Below are positions 26,437 through 33,931 of a DNA stretch of 64,000 bases, one piece after another. The first letter of the stretch is position 1, and the number at the start of each line of letters is the position of its first letter. The DNA is from Mycobacterium kyorinense (GTDB lineage Bacteria > Actinomycetota > Actinomycetes > Mycobacteriales > Mycobacteriaceae). Below the pieces are notes generated by a model, which saw only the letters and a program-made list of their open reading frames with translations, was not told the origin of the DNA and did not search any database. The stretch covers positions 35,237 through 99,236 of the forward strand of contig NZ_LQPE01000133.1 of NCBI RefSeq assembly GCF_002101735.1, given 5' to 3'. The position numbers were made by a program, and so were the translations under genes.

Positions 26437-26717
26437 CGCGCTGCTCGGCGGCGGCGAGCCCTGAACCAATCGAACGCCAAAGCGACCGGGATAAACGCCA
26501 GGATGGCGATGTTGAGGTAGCGGAGCCGTGAACTGTTGATGACTTCGATAGTCAGAATCACGGCCATCATCGCCAGAAACCAGTATTGAGTGATTTGCAC
26601 TCGACGGGCCCCGTGAGCAGGATCGCGGCCACTACGCCGGGCTGCGCTGCGTACCACAAGACCGATCAGCAGGCCCAGCGAAGCCGCTGCCAAGACCCAT
26701 GACATCACTTGCTGCAT
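26433..26717 (-). CDS. Small membrane protein, possible immunity partner
   Basis: A 94-residue protein with hydrophobic segments at about residues 5-22, 46-60 and 68-84 and a basic C-terminus (FRARRRRAAR). Two starts are possible: ATG 26717, or ATG 26705 in a 1-bp overlap with the stop of the upstream WXG gene. Either way it is coupled to that gene. A small membrane protein right after a secreted-effector-like gene is the usual place for an immunity protein. Function not shown. Confidence 0.65.
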   Translation of the reverse strand: MQQVMSWVLAAASLGLLIGLVVRSAARRSGRDPAHGARRVQITQYWFLAMMAVILTIEVINSSRLRYLNIAILAFIPVALAFDWFRARRRRAAR

Positions 26718-27538
26718 TCATCCAAACCGATCACGCCGCCGCTGACCATCGTGCCGCCTCCGATGATGCCAGCGGTGGCGGCACCACCCGTAACCGTCTC
26801 ACCGGGTATCGACACACCGATGGTCGCAAGACCCCCAAGAATAAGGGCCAAATCCTGGGCCTGCTCTAAGCCGCTGCAACCCTCGAATCCCGGTTTTGGT
26901 TCGTGACCGGCGTCGTCCGGCGGCGCGGCGGTAATGACGGTCGGCGGCGGTGTGGTGCGCGGTGGCATCCTGATCGGCTCACCCGTCCGCGGCGGTGCCG
27001 GTGTCGGCGTGGGCGTAGGCGCGGGGCCGGGTCCGTCTGTCTTGAAGTCCACCAGGCGCACGGAGTTAGGCGCGTCGGTGCTGTGTTTGTAGACGCCGGG
27101 AGCCGTCCCGCCATAACTAAATCCACTGCCGGTAGTGTTCGTCGGCGCGGTTTGGGGTGTCGCGGCGCCGTGCCCGTTCGCTGCCGCCGGATGCACGGCT
27201 TGGGGTGCGGGGTTGCCATTCGTGGGGCCGCCCATCGCCGAGCCCATCGCTGCGGCTACCGCCCCGGCCCGCTCGTCGTCTGTGGCGCTGTATTGCGCGC
27301 CCGCGGCGTGAACGTTGGTCGAGATGTCGTTGAGTTCGCGAACCTGGGCCTCGGCGGCCTGCTGGAAGCGGGTAATCGCCTGCTGCGCGGCATCGGAGGC
27401 AAAACCCTTCCAGTGGTTGCCCATCAGGTCCGCGGCGGTCCGCTCCACTTGGGCGATGACGTTCTTTAGCTCCCCGGCGATCCGCTCGAAATTGGCGGCC
27501 TCTTTGGCAAGGACGGCGACATCGGTGGTCAGCACCAT
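26705..27538 (-). CDS. WXG100-domain protein with hydrophobic C-terminus (ESX/type VII substrate-like cargo)
   Basis: From the ATG at 27538 (MVLTTDVAVLAKEAANF), 277 residues. Residues 1-95 form the EsxA/EsxB-type helical hairpin: the turn motif W43-K-G45, and after helix 2 the secretion motif Y83-SAT-D87 (YxxxD). Residues about 105-220 are Pro/Gly/Thr-rich. Residues 225-273 are hydrophobic and Gly-rich, bounded by Cys221 and Cys275, and could insert in membranes. The layout resembles polymorphic type VII effectors (WXG/LXG head, linker, toxic tail). It ends in overlap with a small membrane protein. It is cargo at the right end of element 1, unrelated to phage structure. Toxicity and secretion are inferences. 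Confidence 0.75.
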   Translation of the reverse strand: MVLTTDVAVLAKEAANFERIAGELKNVIAQVERTAADLMGNHWKGFASDAAQQAITRFQQAAEAQVRELNDISTNVHAAGAQYSATDDERAGAVAAAMGSAMGGPTNGNPAPQAVHPAAANGHGAATPQTAPTNTTGSGFSYGGTAPGVYKHSTDAPNSVRLVDFKTDGPGPAPTPTPTPAPPRTGEPIRMPPRTTPPPTVITAAPPDDAGHEPKPGFEGCSGLEQAQDLALILGGLATIGVSIPGETVTGGAATAGIIGGGTMVSGGVIGLDECSK

Positions 27539-27544
27539 GCCGGG

Positions 27545-27571
27545 AGTATAGCGGCGCTTACAGGGCTGCAA
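27545..27571 (-). promoter_or_regulatory. Candidate promoter for a leaderless WXG transcript
   Basis: On the minus strand, TATACT (27550-27545) lies 6 nt before the ATG at 27538, the spacing of a -10 box that starts transcription at the initiation codon. TTGCAG (27571-27566) is a fair -35, though the 15-bp spacer is short. No ribosome site is visible, consistent with leaderless translation. Confidence 0.5.
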
Positions 27572-27613
27572 TCGCGGAAATTTGTAGGGCAGGACGGAGC
27601 CGACCCCTGCGGG

Positions 27614-27808
27614 TCATCGGTCCTCGGCGGCCAAGCGCAGCTCGCGCAGCGCGTCGCTCATCGCGCGCAGATCACCGGCCGCGGCGTAGAGCGCGTCCAG
27701 CTCGGCGCTCTTGGCGTAGGCAGCGGCACGCAGATACCCCGTGCGCAGCCGGGTCACCGCTTGTTCGACGTAGTGAATCTGCTGGCGCGTTGGTGGTGCG
27801 ACGGTCAT
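27614..27808 (-). CDS. Small helical protein upstream of the WXG gene
   Basis: From the ATG at 27808 (MTVAPPTRQQIHYVEQ), 64 residues, predicted mostly helical with Ala/Leu/Arg repeats. GGAG lies 5 nt upstream. Longer in-frame extension crosses the arm site and is rejected. It could be a partner or chaperone of the WXG protein or a regulator; no family recognised. Confidence 0.6.
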   Translation of the reverse strand: MTVAPPTRQQIHYVEQAVTRLRTGYLRAAAYAKSAELDALYAAAGDLRAMSDALRELRLAAEDR

Positions 27809-27811
27809 GGT

Positions 27812-27832
27812 GGCTCCGTTCTCGTCGGAGCC
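27812..27832 (-). promoter_or_regulatory. Hairpin covering the ribosome site of the 64-residue gene
   Basis: GGCTCCG (27812-27818) and CGGAGCC (27826-27832) form a perfect 7-bp stem. On the minus strand the GGAG site is inside the stem, just before the ATG at 27808. The arrangement parallels the hairpin before the Xis-like gene at 20803. Confidence 0.5.
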
Positions 27833-27843
27833 ACGCCGATGTA

Positions 27844-27861
27844 GTTGCACGCTGCTTGCAC
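27844..27861. repeat. Candidate integrase arm-type site, element 1 right
   Basis: GTTGCAC-GCTG-CTTGCAC, two TTGCAC units 11 bp apart, matching 19164-19181. It lies 26 bp from the attachment core at 27888. Its presence at the far end from the integrase is strong evidence that element 1 ends here. Confidence 0.65.
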
Positions 27862-27887
27862 GGACCCATGTTCGTGCTGGTCAGACT

Positions 27888-27934
27888 GTGCCCCCGGCAG
27901 GATTCGAACCTGCGGCCTTCTGCTCCGGAGGCAG
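27888..27934. repeat. Central attachment-site copy (47 bp of tRNA-Arg)
   Basis: The 47 bp are identical to 38506-38552 inside the intact tRNA-Arg and cover its 3' half up to the anticodon stem. After 27934 the sequence departs from the tRNA. It serves as right end of element 1 and left end of element 2. It is not a functional tRNA because the 5' half is missing. Confidence 0.92.
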
Positions 27935-28070
27935 CTCAGACGCGTTCATAGCGGTCTGGCGGCGTCCGCCGAGGTGTGGCGGCTACGGCAGAATTACAGC
28001 CCTGACCTGCGGCGTCAGTCTGCACAGGTTCGGGGGGGTCCGCGACCGTTCGCCAACGAGTTTTGGTCGA

Positions 28071-28090
28071 GTTGTGACAACGTCGTGACA
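28071..28090. repeat. Candidate integrase arm-type site, element 2 left
   Basis: GTTGTGACA (28071-28079) followed by CGTGACA ending at 28090: two GTGACA units 11 bp apart. The same arrangement is at 38414-38433 near the other end of the element. It lies in the 230-bp gap between the attachment core and the methyltransferase, which otherwise shows no gene. Confidence 0.7.
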
Positions 28091-28167
28091 GCCTCGGCCG
28101 GCGACCCCAAACGACACGGCGAGCCGAGGCCGCCTCGCACACGATCCTGGGCCGGCCGGACCTTATC

Positions 28168-31100
28168 GTGAGTCATGTGAACGAATGGGGGTTCGCCGGC
28201 GAGATCAAATCGTGGTGGGACGCGGTGATTGAAGATGACCCGTCGCTAGGACTGGGACGAGTCATCATCGAAAAGGAAACCGAAGGTGAGCGGAAGCGCG
28301 CCGACATCACCCTCTGCGACGCCTCCGATAAGCCGCTGATGGTTCTTGAACTGCGACTGCCCGATCATCCCGACAGCGCTCCCTCGTCGATATCCAACAT
28401 CACAAACGCAATGAATAAGGCTGCCGCGCTAGGCGCCCGCTGGTCGGCAACGTCGGACGGCGAAATATTTCGATTGCTTGACCAGTCTCGACATGACCGC
28501 CCACTTCTTGATCGAGCAGTACCCGTGCCTCCGCTCGCGACGCCTACCACGCGCGCAAGTTTGGATGTACCGGCCCAGCTCGCGCTCATCAGATCGGCAT
28601 GGGTTGAACTGGTTCGGACCCTTGCTCCCGTACTTACTGGACGACATCATGTCCCTCAGGTACCTCCCGACGAGTTCTTCGTCGATGCCCTTAAAGGATC
28701 TCTGGCTCGGCCTCTCGCCGCTGTGCGTGACGCAATAGCCGAGCGCCAAGCAAGCGACGCTTCATTTCGTGAAGAACTGATTCGATGGATGGTCGATGAA
28801 CAAAATTGGGTTCATGACGCCACGAAGATTCTAGATGAAATTAATCGGGTAGCGCAGGTTTCAACGTACGTTTTCGCCACCAGGTTGCTATTTTATGGCG
28901 CACTTCGCCGAGCCGAGCCGACGCTCCCGCCGCTCGATCTCCCATCCGGTGGGAATCCTGCGGCAACACAAGCCGCCATCGCATCGCTCTTCGAGCAAGC
29001 GCAAGCTATTACTGGCGACTATCAGACAGTCTTTATCTTCGATCCGGTCTGCAAATGGGCGCTCATATCCCAAGAATCCTGCAAGGGCTGGCTCAATGTC
29101 ATCGAACTGCTAGAAAGCTTTCAGCTCGAATCGATTAGCTATGACGTGTTGGGAAGGCTTTTCGAGCGACTGATTGACCCACACGAGAGGTACAGGTGGG
29201 GTCAGCACTACACATCGCCCGACGTTGTGGATTTGATGTTGTCGGCGGCCTTGCCTGACGGCATTGGGACGGTGCTCGACCCCGCCTGCGGCGGCGGAAC
29301 CTTCCTAGTAAGGGCGTATACGAGAAAACGGGCCTACGATCCGCATGCCTCCCACGAGCAACGCCTTTCCGAAATCGCAGGATGCGATGTTTCCGCATTC
29401 GCCGCATCGGTCGCCACGGTTAACCTCGCCTCTCAAAACCTCGCGACTGGTGCTAATTACCCACGGGTTCGGGCCGGCTCATTCTTTCGGGTATCTCCCG
29501 GTGGCGTCTTCATCGATTTACCAGATGGAGGCGGCACGATGATAAAACATGTATTACCGCCTATCGATGCTGTCGTCTGCAATCCGCCCTACATCAAATT
29601 TGCCGATATCGGCGAGGATAGACGTGCAGAAGCTGATGCCGCTTACGCGGCAGATCGGCCGGGTCAACGGACCTTGAAATACAGATTTAATTACCACCTC
29701 TACTTTTGGTTTCATTCGGCTTCTTTCCTTAATTCCAACGCGCGGATGTCTTTTATTACATCGGGCGAATGGCTCGATTCGGATTACGGACAGCAACTCC
29801 AGGAGTGGCTTCTTAGTAACTTTCACATCGAGTTGGTCATTGAATCGCTCTCCGAACCATGGTTCGGAGAGGCCCGCGTCGGAACGGTTGTCTTCGTAGT
29901 CCGCAAATGGACTGATGCAGATGACAAAACGCAAGCGAAGATACGATTTGTGATATTGCGGAAGCCGCTGCACGCGTTGTACTCGGCGGATACCGCCGAT
30001 GACACCGTGCGTTTATTGAGCGTGGACGCTTTCCGTGATCGACTGATCACACTAGAAGGTATCGGCGAGTCCGACGACTTCGATTATTCCGTTGTTTCCC
30101 AAAAACAGCTCCGTGAGCTCGGCACCGATGAGGAAGGTCGTTACCTCGGACTACCGTGGCGATCGCGCTACCTTCGTAGTCCAAAGATCGCCGAAGAGCT
30201 GAGCAAGCGAGAAGGCTTTGTCGAGTTAGGTGAGATTGCCGACATCGCTCTCGGAGGTAAGACCGGCGCGGATGAATTCTTCTACCTGACGCCTACTGGC
30301 CAGGGGACATCGGCGAAACCTGTGTTGCAAGGTTTGACCGGATGGGAAGGCGCGATAAGTCGGAGCAATACGAGTCCTGCGCTTCGGAACCCACGTGATC
30401 TCGATACAACAGACGGCAGACGTTTTGTCGTTCCAACCCGAGGGCTTGTCCGCTACTTTTCACCTTCCGCCACCGCGCGCGAGCAAGGAGTACGTGACTA
30501 TGTTGCCCACGGCGAATCGTCAGATATCCACCGGCGTACGTTGGTACAACAAAATTCTGTCGGCGGGAAATGGTATCTCCAGGGAAGGCAGATGCCGAGC
30601 TCCAATTGGGTCATGCCTTACAACTCCGCGTACGATTACTTCGCCGCGGACAACAGCAGGGCCCACGCTGTACTAAATGGGCGTTTTGTAGGCGTCGACG
30701 CCAAACACGGCGTTGACCCGGATCTACTGGGCGCTGTGCTGAACTCAACATTTGCGCTTCTCGCTCGGCTTCTTGAGGGCGTCGCTACCGGAAACGAAGG
30801 TGCGTACGATGTCGGGCCGCCAGCCGCAAGGCGTATGAAAATACCGGATCCGCGGATATTCTCTGAGCCGGGTATTAGTGAAGTGCGAGCGACGTTGCAG
30901 GCAATTCGAGCTGCCGACCGTTTGCTTCCCGCCCCATCAAGCCACGGCGAGGTCAATCCTCTCCGACGTACTCTTGATCTTTCGATTCTGCACGCCATGG
31001 GGGTCGCGGCGGGCGACGCGGCGATCCTGTTGGACAGGGTCTATACCTCCTACGCTCGTTGGCGCAAGTCGGTTGAATCTGTCGAAGATCAGGTTCAGGA

Positions 31101-31728
31101 AAATCGGAGGGCTCTCAGCCGGCGAGGCGGCAGTCGCGCAACCGATCCTGTCGCGGTAGCAAGGAACACGGTCTCGGACGAAATTGGCCATACGTTCGAC
31201 ATCGTCTTTCCGACCTGGTCCGCTGATCCGCAGTCCTATGAGCTCATTGACGCTGTTCGTCCAAGCGAAGATGCACAAGACGCCCTGCTCCCGCAAACGA
31301 GTGTGCGAGACACCCACACTGGTCAGCATCTGGATCTAGGAAAGGAGCAGCGGGTGCGGTTCGTAAGGGCCGTCCGCGACCTTGGCTGGCCTGGGCCGGT
31401 ACCCGTCCCGGTATCCGACACGGAATGCGCGACGTTGGCCGAGCAGATTGGCGAGGCGCGAAGTCGTTTGGAAACCGAAGCAGCAATGCGAGCTGCTAAG
31501 TACGTAGCGGCCGAGACTGTGGGCTCAATCGTCTCGGGGGTTGTCAGGGGGTGGTGTCGAACTCAGTGCGAGAACCTCCGACGGGCGATCGAATCGGAGG
31601 GCGAAAATGGTGTTCCCCAAGGGTCGGAACGTCGACAAGAACTAGGCCCTTCACTCTTCGATACCAACGGACTAGTCCCGACGCCACCGGAATCGGAATC
31701 TGATGACAAAGCGCCGCCGTCTAGGTAA
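28168..31728 (+). CDS. Large single-chain N6-adenine DNA methyltransferase, type IIG restriction-like
   Basis: An 1186-residue protein. Methyltransferase motif I (DPACGGGTF) is at about 371-379 and the catalytic motif IV (NPPY) at 472-475, in the order of gamma-type N6-adenine enzymes. A target-recognition-like region begins near 683 (ELGEIADIALGGKTG) and a helical region follows. The N-terminus has a nuclease-like pattern, RADITL (Asp46) and VLELR (Glu61-x-Arg63), resembling PD-(D/E)xK but with Arg where Lys is usual. The layout fits type IIG restriction-modification or a related anti-phage enzyme. It is visibly AT-richer than the backbone, with codons such as TTA and ATA. GTG 28168 is the assumed start; GTG 28177 is possible. 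Confidence 0.82.
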   Translation: MSHVNEWGFAGEIKSWWDAVIEDDPSLGLGRVIIEKETEGERKRADITLCDASDKPLMVLELRLPDHPDSAPSSISNITNAMNKAAALGARWSATSDGEIFRLLDQSRHDRPLLDRAVPVPPLATPTTRASLDVPAQLALIRSAWVELVRTLAPVLTGRHHVPQVPPDEFFVDALKGSLARPLAAVRDAIAERQASDASFREELIRWMVDEQNWVHDATKILDEINRVAQVSTYVFATRLLFYGALRRAEPTLPPLDLPSGGNPAATQAAIASLFEQAQAITGDYQTVFIFDPVCKWALISQESCKGWLNVIELLESFQLESISYDVLGRLFERLIDPHERYRWGQHYTSPDVVDLMLSAALPDGIGTVLDPACGGGTFLVRAYTRKRAYDPHASHEQRLSEIAGCDVSAFAASVATVNLASQNLATGANYPRVRAGSFFRVSPGGVFIDLPDGGGTMIKHVLPPIDAVVCNPPYIKFADIGEDRRAEADAAYAADRPGQRTLKYRFNYHLYFWFHSASFLNSNARMSFITSGEWLDSDYGQQLQEWLLSNFHIELVIESLSEPWFGEARVGTVVFVVRKWTDADDKTQAKIRFVILRKPLHALYSADTADDTVRLLSVDAFRDRLITLEGIGESDDFDYSVVSQKQLRELGTDEEGRYLGLPWRSRYLRSPKIAEELSKREGFVELGEIADIALGGKTGADEFFYLTPTGQGTSAKPVLQGLTGWEGAISRSNTSPALRNPRDLDTTDGRRFVVPTRGLVRYFSPSATAREQGVRDYVAHGESSDIHRRTLVQQNSVGGKWYLQGRQMPSSNWVMPYNSAYDYFAADNSRAHAVLNGRFVGVDAKHGVDPDLLGAVLNSTFALLARLLEGVATGNEGAYDVGPPAARRMKIPDPRIFSEPGISEVRATLQAIRAADRLLPAPSSHGEVNPLRRTLDLSILHAMGVAAGDAAILLDRVYTSYARWRKSVESVEDQVQENRRALSRRGGSRATDPVAVARNTVSDEIGHTFDIVFPTWSADPQSYELIDAVRPSEDAQDALLPQTSVRDTHTGQHLDLGKEQRVRFVRAVRDLGWPGPVPVPVSDTECATLAEQIGEARSRLETEAAMRAAKYVAAETVGSIVSGVVRGWCRTQCENLRRAIESEGENGVPQGSERRQELGPSLFDTNGLVPTPPESESDDKAPPSR

Positions 31729-31896
31729 AAGAACACATCGCAGTCCTCAGGCTTTGCCTTTTCTTGACACTAATCCAATGGCGCTCACAAAAAATTCTAT
31801 GGCGCTCAAAAAAAATTCCTGACTACCGCTGGGCAGTCAGGAAGGGGGGTACCCGAATATTTTCGGGGGTGGGGGTGGCGCAGTGGCGGCCGGCCG
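31729..31896. other. Intergenic region between convergent methyltransferase and head genes
   Basis: ATGGCGCTCA followed by an A run and ATTC occurs twice, at 31778 and 31799, exactly 21 bp apart. A hairpin TCCTGACT/AGTCAGGA (31817-31824, 31835-31842) could terminate transcription from both sides. Next, a GGGGGGT run leads into a second hairpin, CCCGAA/TTCGGG (31852-31857, 31862-31867). The G-run plus hairpin at the end of the head module could be a packaging site, but only the hairpins are directly supported. Confidence 0.55.
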
Positions 31897-32079
31897 TCAG
31901 AACCGCCACTCGGGCGGTCGCAGGTCGTCGGCCGGGCCGGGATTGCTCGACAGCGGCGGCGCCGAGCCGAGGCGGCAGCCGTTGGCGTGGTCGTCGGGAT
32001 CGAACGACGCGGTGCCGCAGGTACAGCGGGCGAGCTCGGGCGGAAACTCTGGCTCGTCGGGTTTAGTGGTCACGGGCAC
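31897..32079 (-). CDS. Small Cys-containing protein
   Basis: A 60-residue frame at the end of the minus-strand head module. It contains CTCG and a later H/C pair (DDHANGC), possibly a small metal site. Its GTG start overlaps a strong hairpin (32074-32111) and lacks a good ribosome site, so the frame may be spurious. Confidence 0.4.
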   Translation of the reverse strand: MPVTTKPDEPEFPPELARCTCGTASFDPDDHANGCRLGSAPPLSSNPGPADDLRPPEWRF

Positions 32080-32111
32080 CCCAGCCGGTTAGGAGTGCGG
32101 CCGGGGTGCCC
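32074..32111. terminator. GC hairpin after the scaffold-like gene
   Basis: GGGCACCCC (32074-32082) and GGGGTGCCC (32103-32111) pair perfectly over 9 bp with a 20-nt loop. It lies about 50 bp past the stop of the 32161-32637 gene and could end the head operon transcript. Confidence 0.5.
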
Positions 32112-32160
32112 GCGGGTCGGCCGCGGCGGTTGCCTGGCGAGGGACCGCCGGCGGCGACGA

Positions 32161-32637
32161 TCAGTAGAACCAGGCGGGCTGCTTGTCGGCGTCGCGATCG
32201 GCGGGCTCGGTGCTGTGACCGAGCTCGGTCATCGGCACGGCCGTCTCGTTGGGCACGGCCGCGAGGACCTCGATCATGCCCTCGTCGTGGGTGCACAGCG
32301 TCACCCAATGCTGACGCCGGCTCGGTGCGATCTTGCCGAGCCGCAGCGCCTCGTCGACGGCGGCCTCGATTTTCTGCGCCTTTGCCGCGGCGGCCATCTG
32401 CCGGCCTTGCTGGGCGTCGTGGCGCAGCGCGGCGAGGGTCTGGGTGTCGACGACCTCTAGACCGGCCTTGCGCGCCGCAGCGGCCACGGTGGAGGGCTTT
32501 TCGGGGTTCATACCGGCGGCCTGCGCCGCGAGATCGGCGACAGTGGCGAGGATCAGGTCGACGTCGGTGGTGTCGGCGGGCAGGCCGAGGGCCTCGATCA
32601 GCGCGGCGGCCTGCTCGTCGTTGAATGTGAGTGCCAT
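32161..32637 (-). CDS. Scaffold-like protein (C-terminal part of Mu I-type head protein)
   Basis: A 158-residue protein starting MALTFNDEQAAALIEALGL, with GGGAG upstream. Its C-terminal half (KIEAAVDEALRLGKIAPSRRQHWVTLC) follows the pattern of the scaffold segment of Mu-type protease I proteins: an alkaline helix, GKI-P, then a short aromatic tract. In Mu-like phages protease and scaffold are one protein; here a protease-like gene (33932) and this one are separate. Role in procapsid assembly is inferred. Confidence 0.6.
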   Translation of the reverse strand: MALTFNDEQAAALIEALGLPADTTDVDLILATVADLAAQAAGMNPEKPSTVAAAARKAGLEVVDTQTLAALRHDAQQGRQMAAAAKAQKIEAAVDEALRLGKIAPSRRQHWVTLCTHDEGMIEVLAAVPNETAVPMTELGHSTEPADRDADKQPAWFY

Positions 32638-32658
32638 TGGTGTTGTCTCCCTTGGTTT

Positions 32659-33531
32659 CTAGACGCCGAGGATTTTCTTGGCGGCGTAGGGCCGATCGAC
32701 CGCGAACGCGGGCACGGCGTACGCCTGCACCCACATCGAGCGCGTTGAGCGGTCGTCGTACACCTCGACGGTCAGCGCTGTCTCGAATCCGACGGTGCCG
32801 ACCATGCCGCCCTGCGCCACGAACCCGGTGCCCTCGGGGATGCGCGGATTCGAGAACATCTCAAGGCCCGCCGATTCGAGCATTGCGCCGAGGTTTTCGG
32901 CGTACGCCTGGCGCAGCGCACGCGCCTGCGACGGATGCACGAGCAGCGTGTCGTGGGTGACGCCGAGCTCCTCAAGGTCGGCGAGCTCCTGGGCTTGCGC
33001 GAAATGCGCGGTCGGCCGGTTGCCCGACGCGGTGAGGTTGGCGTCGGGACCAACGAAAACGAGGCTGTCCCAGCTATTCGAAGTGGCGACGCTGGCGATG
33101 CTGGCGGCCTGCAATGCCTCGACGGCGCGAGTGTCGAGCTTGCGCGCAATTACGTTGCTGAGCTGCGTTGTTTGCTGGTCCAGATAGGACACGTCGTTGC
33201 GGCTGCGCTGCTCGTCGGTGATCTGGAACTTGCCGCCCCAATCCTCGACGGCGGCGAGCCGCGGCTCGGGTTCGACGCCCTCGACGACCTTGTACTCGGC
33301 GCCGGGCGTGCGCTTCTCGACGTCGCTGGTGAAAAAGTCACTCGACGCGATCACGGAATAGAGCAGGCCACCGCCCTGGACCTGGGCGCCGAACGGGCGA
33401 AACACCTTGGGCAGCAATATCTGATCGTCGGCGAGCTTGGCGATCTGGTCGCGCAAGATCGAGGGTTGCTTGAGCGCGACGTCGACGGTGAGCCGGCGGC
33501 CGGTGAGCTCGGGAATGAGCGGGTTAGGCAT
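32659..33531 (-). CDS. Major capsid protein (element 2)
   Basis: A 290-residue protein preceded by GGGAGGA. It reads like short HK97-fold capsid proteins that lack an N-terminal delta domain: RDQIAKLADDQILLPKVFRPF, EYKVVEGVEPEPRLAAVEDWGGKF, TTQLSNVIARKLDTRAVEAL and DTLLVHPSQARALRQAY. It is unlike the element 1 capsid in length and sequence. The neighbouring genes (decoration, protease, scaffold-like) support the head-module assignment. Confidence 0.75.
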   Translation of the reverse strand: MPNPLIPELTGRRLTVDVALKQPSILRDQIAKLADDQILLPKVFRPFGAQVQGGGLLYSVIASSDFFTSDVEKRTPGAEYKVVEGVEPEPRLAAVEDWGGKFQITDEQRSRNDVSYLDQQTTQLSNVIARKLDTRAVEALQAASIASVATSNSWDSLVFVGPDANLTASGNRPTAHFAQAQELADLEELGVTHDTLLVHPSQARALRQAYAENLGAMLESAGLEMFSNPRIPEGTGFVAQGGMVGTVGFETALTVEVYDDRSTRSMWVQAYAVPAFAVDRPYAAKKILGV

Positions 33532-33546
33532 GAGCGTGAATCCTCC

Positions 33547-33930
33547 CTAGTACAAGCTGATTTCGGCGTCGGCGGCGTCGGCCGCGCCGGTGATCGCGTA
33601 GCCGACGGCGACGCCGGCGGCCTTGGTGGCGGCCATCCCGTTCGCGCCGACCTGCACCTCGGCGCCGGCGGCGATCGCACCGGCGGCGGTCACGCGCACG
33701 ACGCGGCCACCGCCGCGCACCACGCGCACGAGCTCACCCACGGCGGCGTCGTTTCCGGCCACGCCGCACGTTCGGCCGGCGGCAGCCGCGGGCGCAACGC
33801 TGATGTTGCCGCCGGCGGTGCGGTCGCCGCTGATCGCGAGGAACCGCTTGGCGGTCACGGCGGCCGTGGCCTGCCCGGTGATGGTTGCGCCGGGGTCGTA
33901 CACCGACGGGTTGGCGATGGTGGTCGACAC
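33547..33930 (-). CDS. Capsid decoration/cement-like protein (DUF2190-type)
   Basis: A 127-residue protein starting with GTG at 33930; AGGAG is 6 nt upstream. It is a beta-rich, Gly/Ala/Val protein with AKRFLAISGDRTAGGNISVAPA and a C-terminal GYAITGAADAADAEISLY, the style of small capsid-stabilising proteins (DUF2190). It sits between protease and capsid genes, the usual place. Confidence 0.65.
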   Translation of the reverse strand: MSTTIANPSVYDPGATITGQATAAVTAKRFLAISGDRTAGGNISVAPAAAAGRTCGVAGNDAAVGELVRVVRGGGRVVRVTAAGAIAAGAEVQVGANGMAATKAAGVAVGYAITGAADAADAEISLY

Positions 33931-33931
33931 G

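Larger units (their letters stand above)
19021..27934. mobile_element. Phage-satellite-like element 1 (phiRv2-type), integrated at tRNA-Arg
   Basis: About 8.9 kb bounded by copies of the tRNA-Arg 3' end at 19021-19045 and 27888-27934. Inside both ends are matched TTGCAC pairs (19164-19181, 27844-27861), probable integrase arm sites. Gene content in order: tyrosine integrase, small genes, Xis-like HTH, initiator-like gene, repeat array, HK97-type capsid, small virion-like proteins, a small-terminase-like protein, then WXG100-type cargo. No large terminase, portal, tail or lysis genes are visible, so it cannot make virions alone and resembles phiRv1/phiRv2 or capsid-forming phage-inducible islands. 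Confidence 0.85.

Noticed and set aside
27888..27934. Second tRNA-Arg gene
   Set aside because: Only the 3' half is present; the 5' half and acceptor pairing are missing, so it is an attachment remnant.
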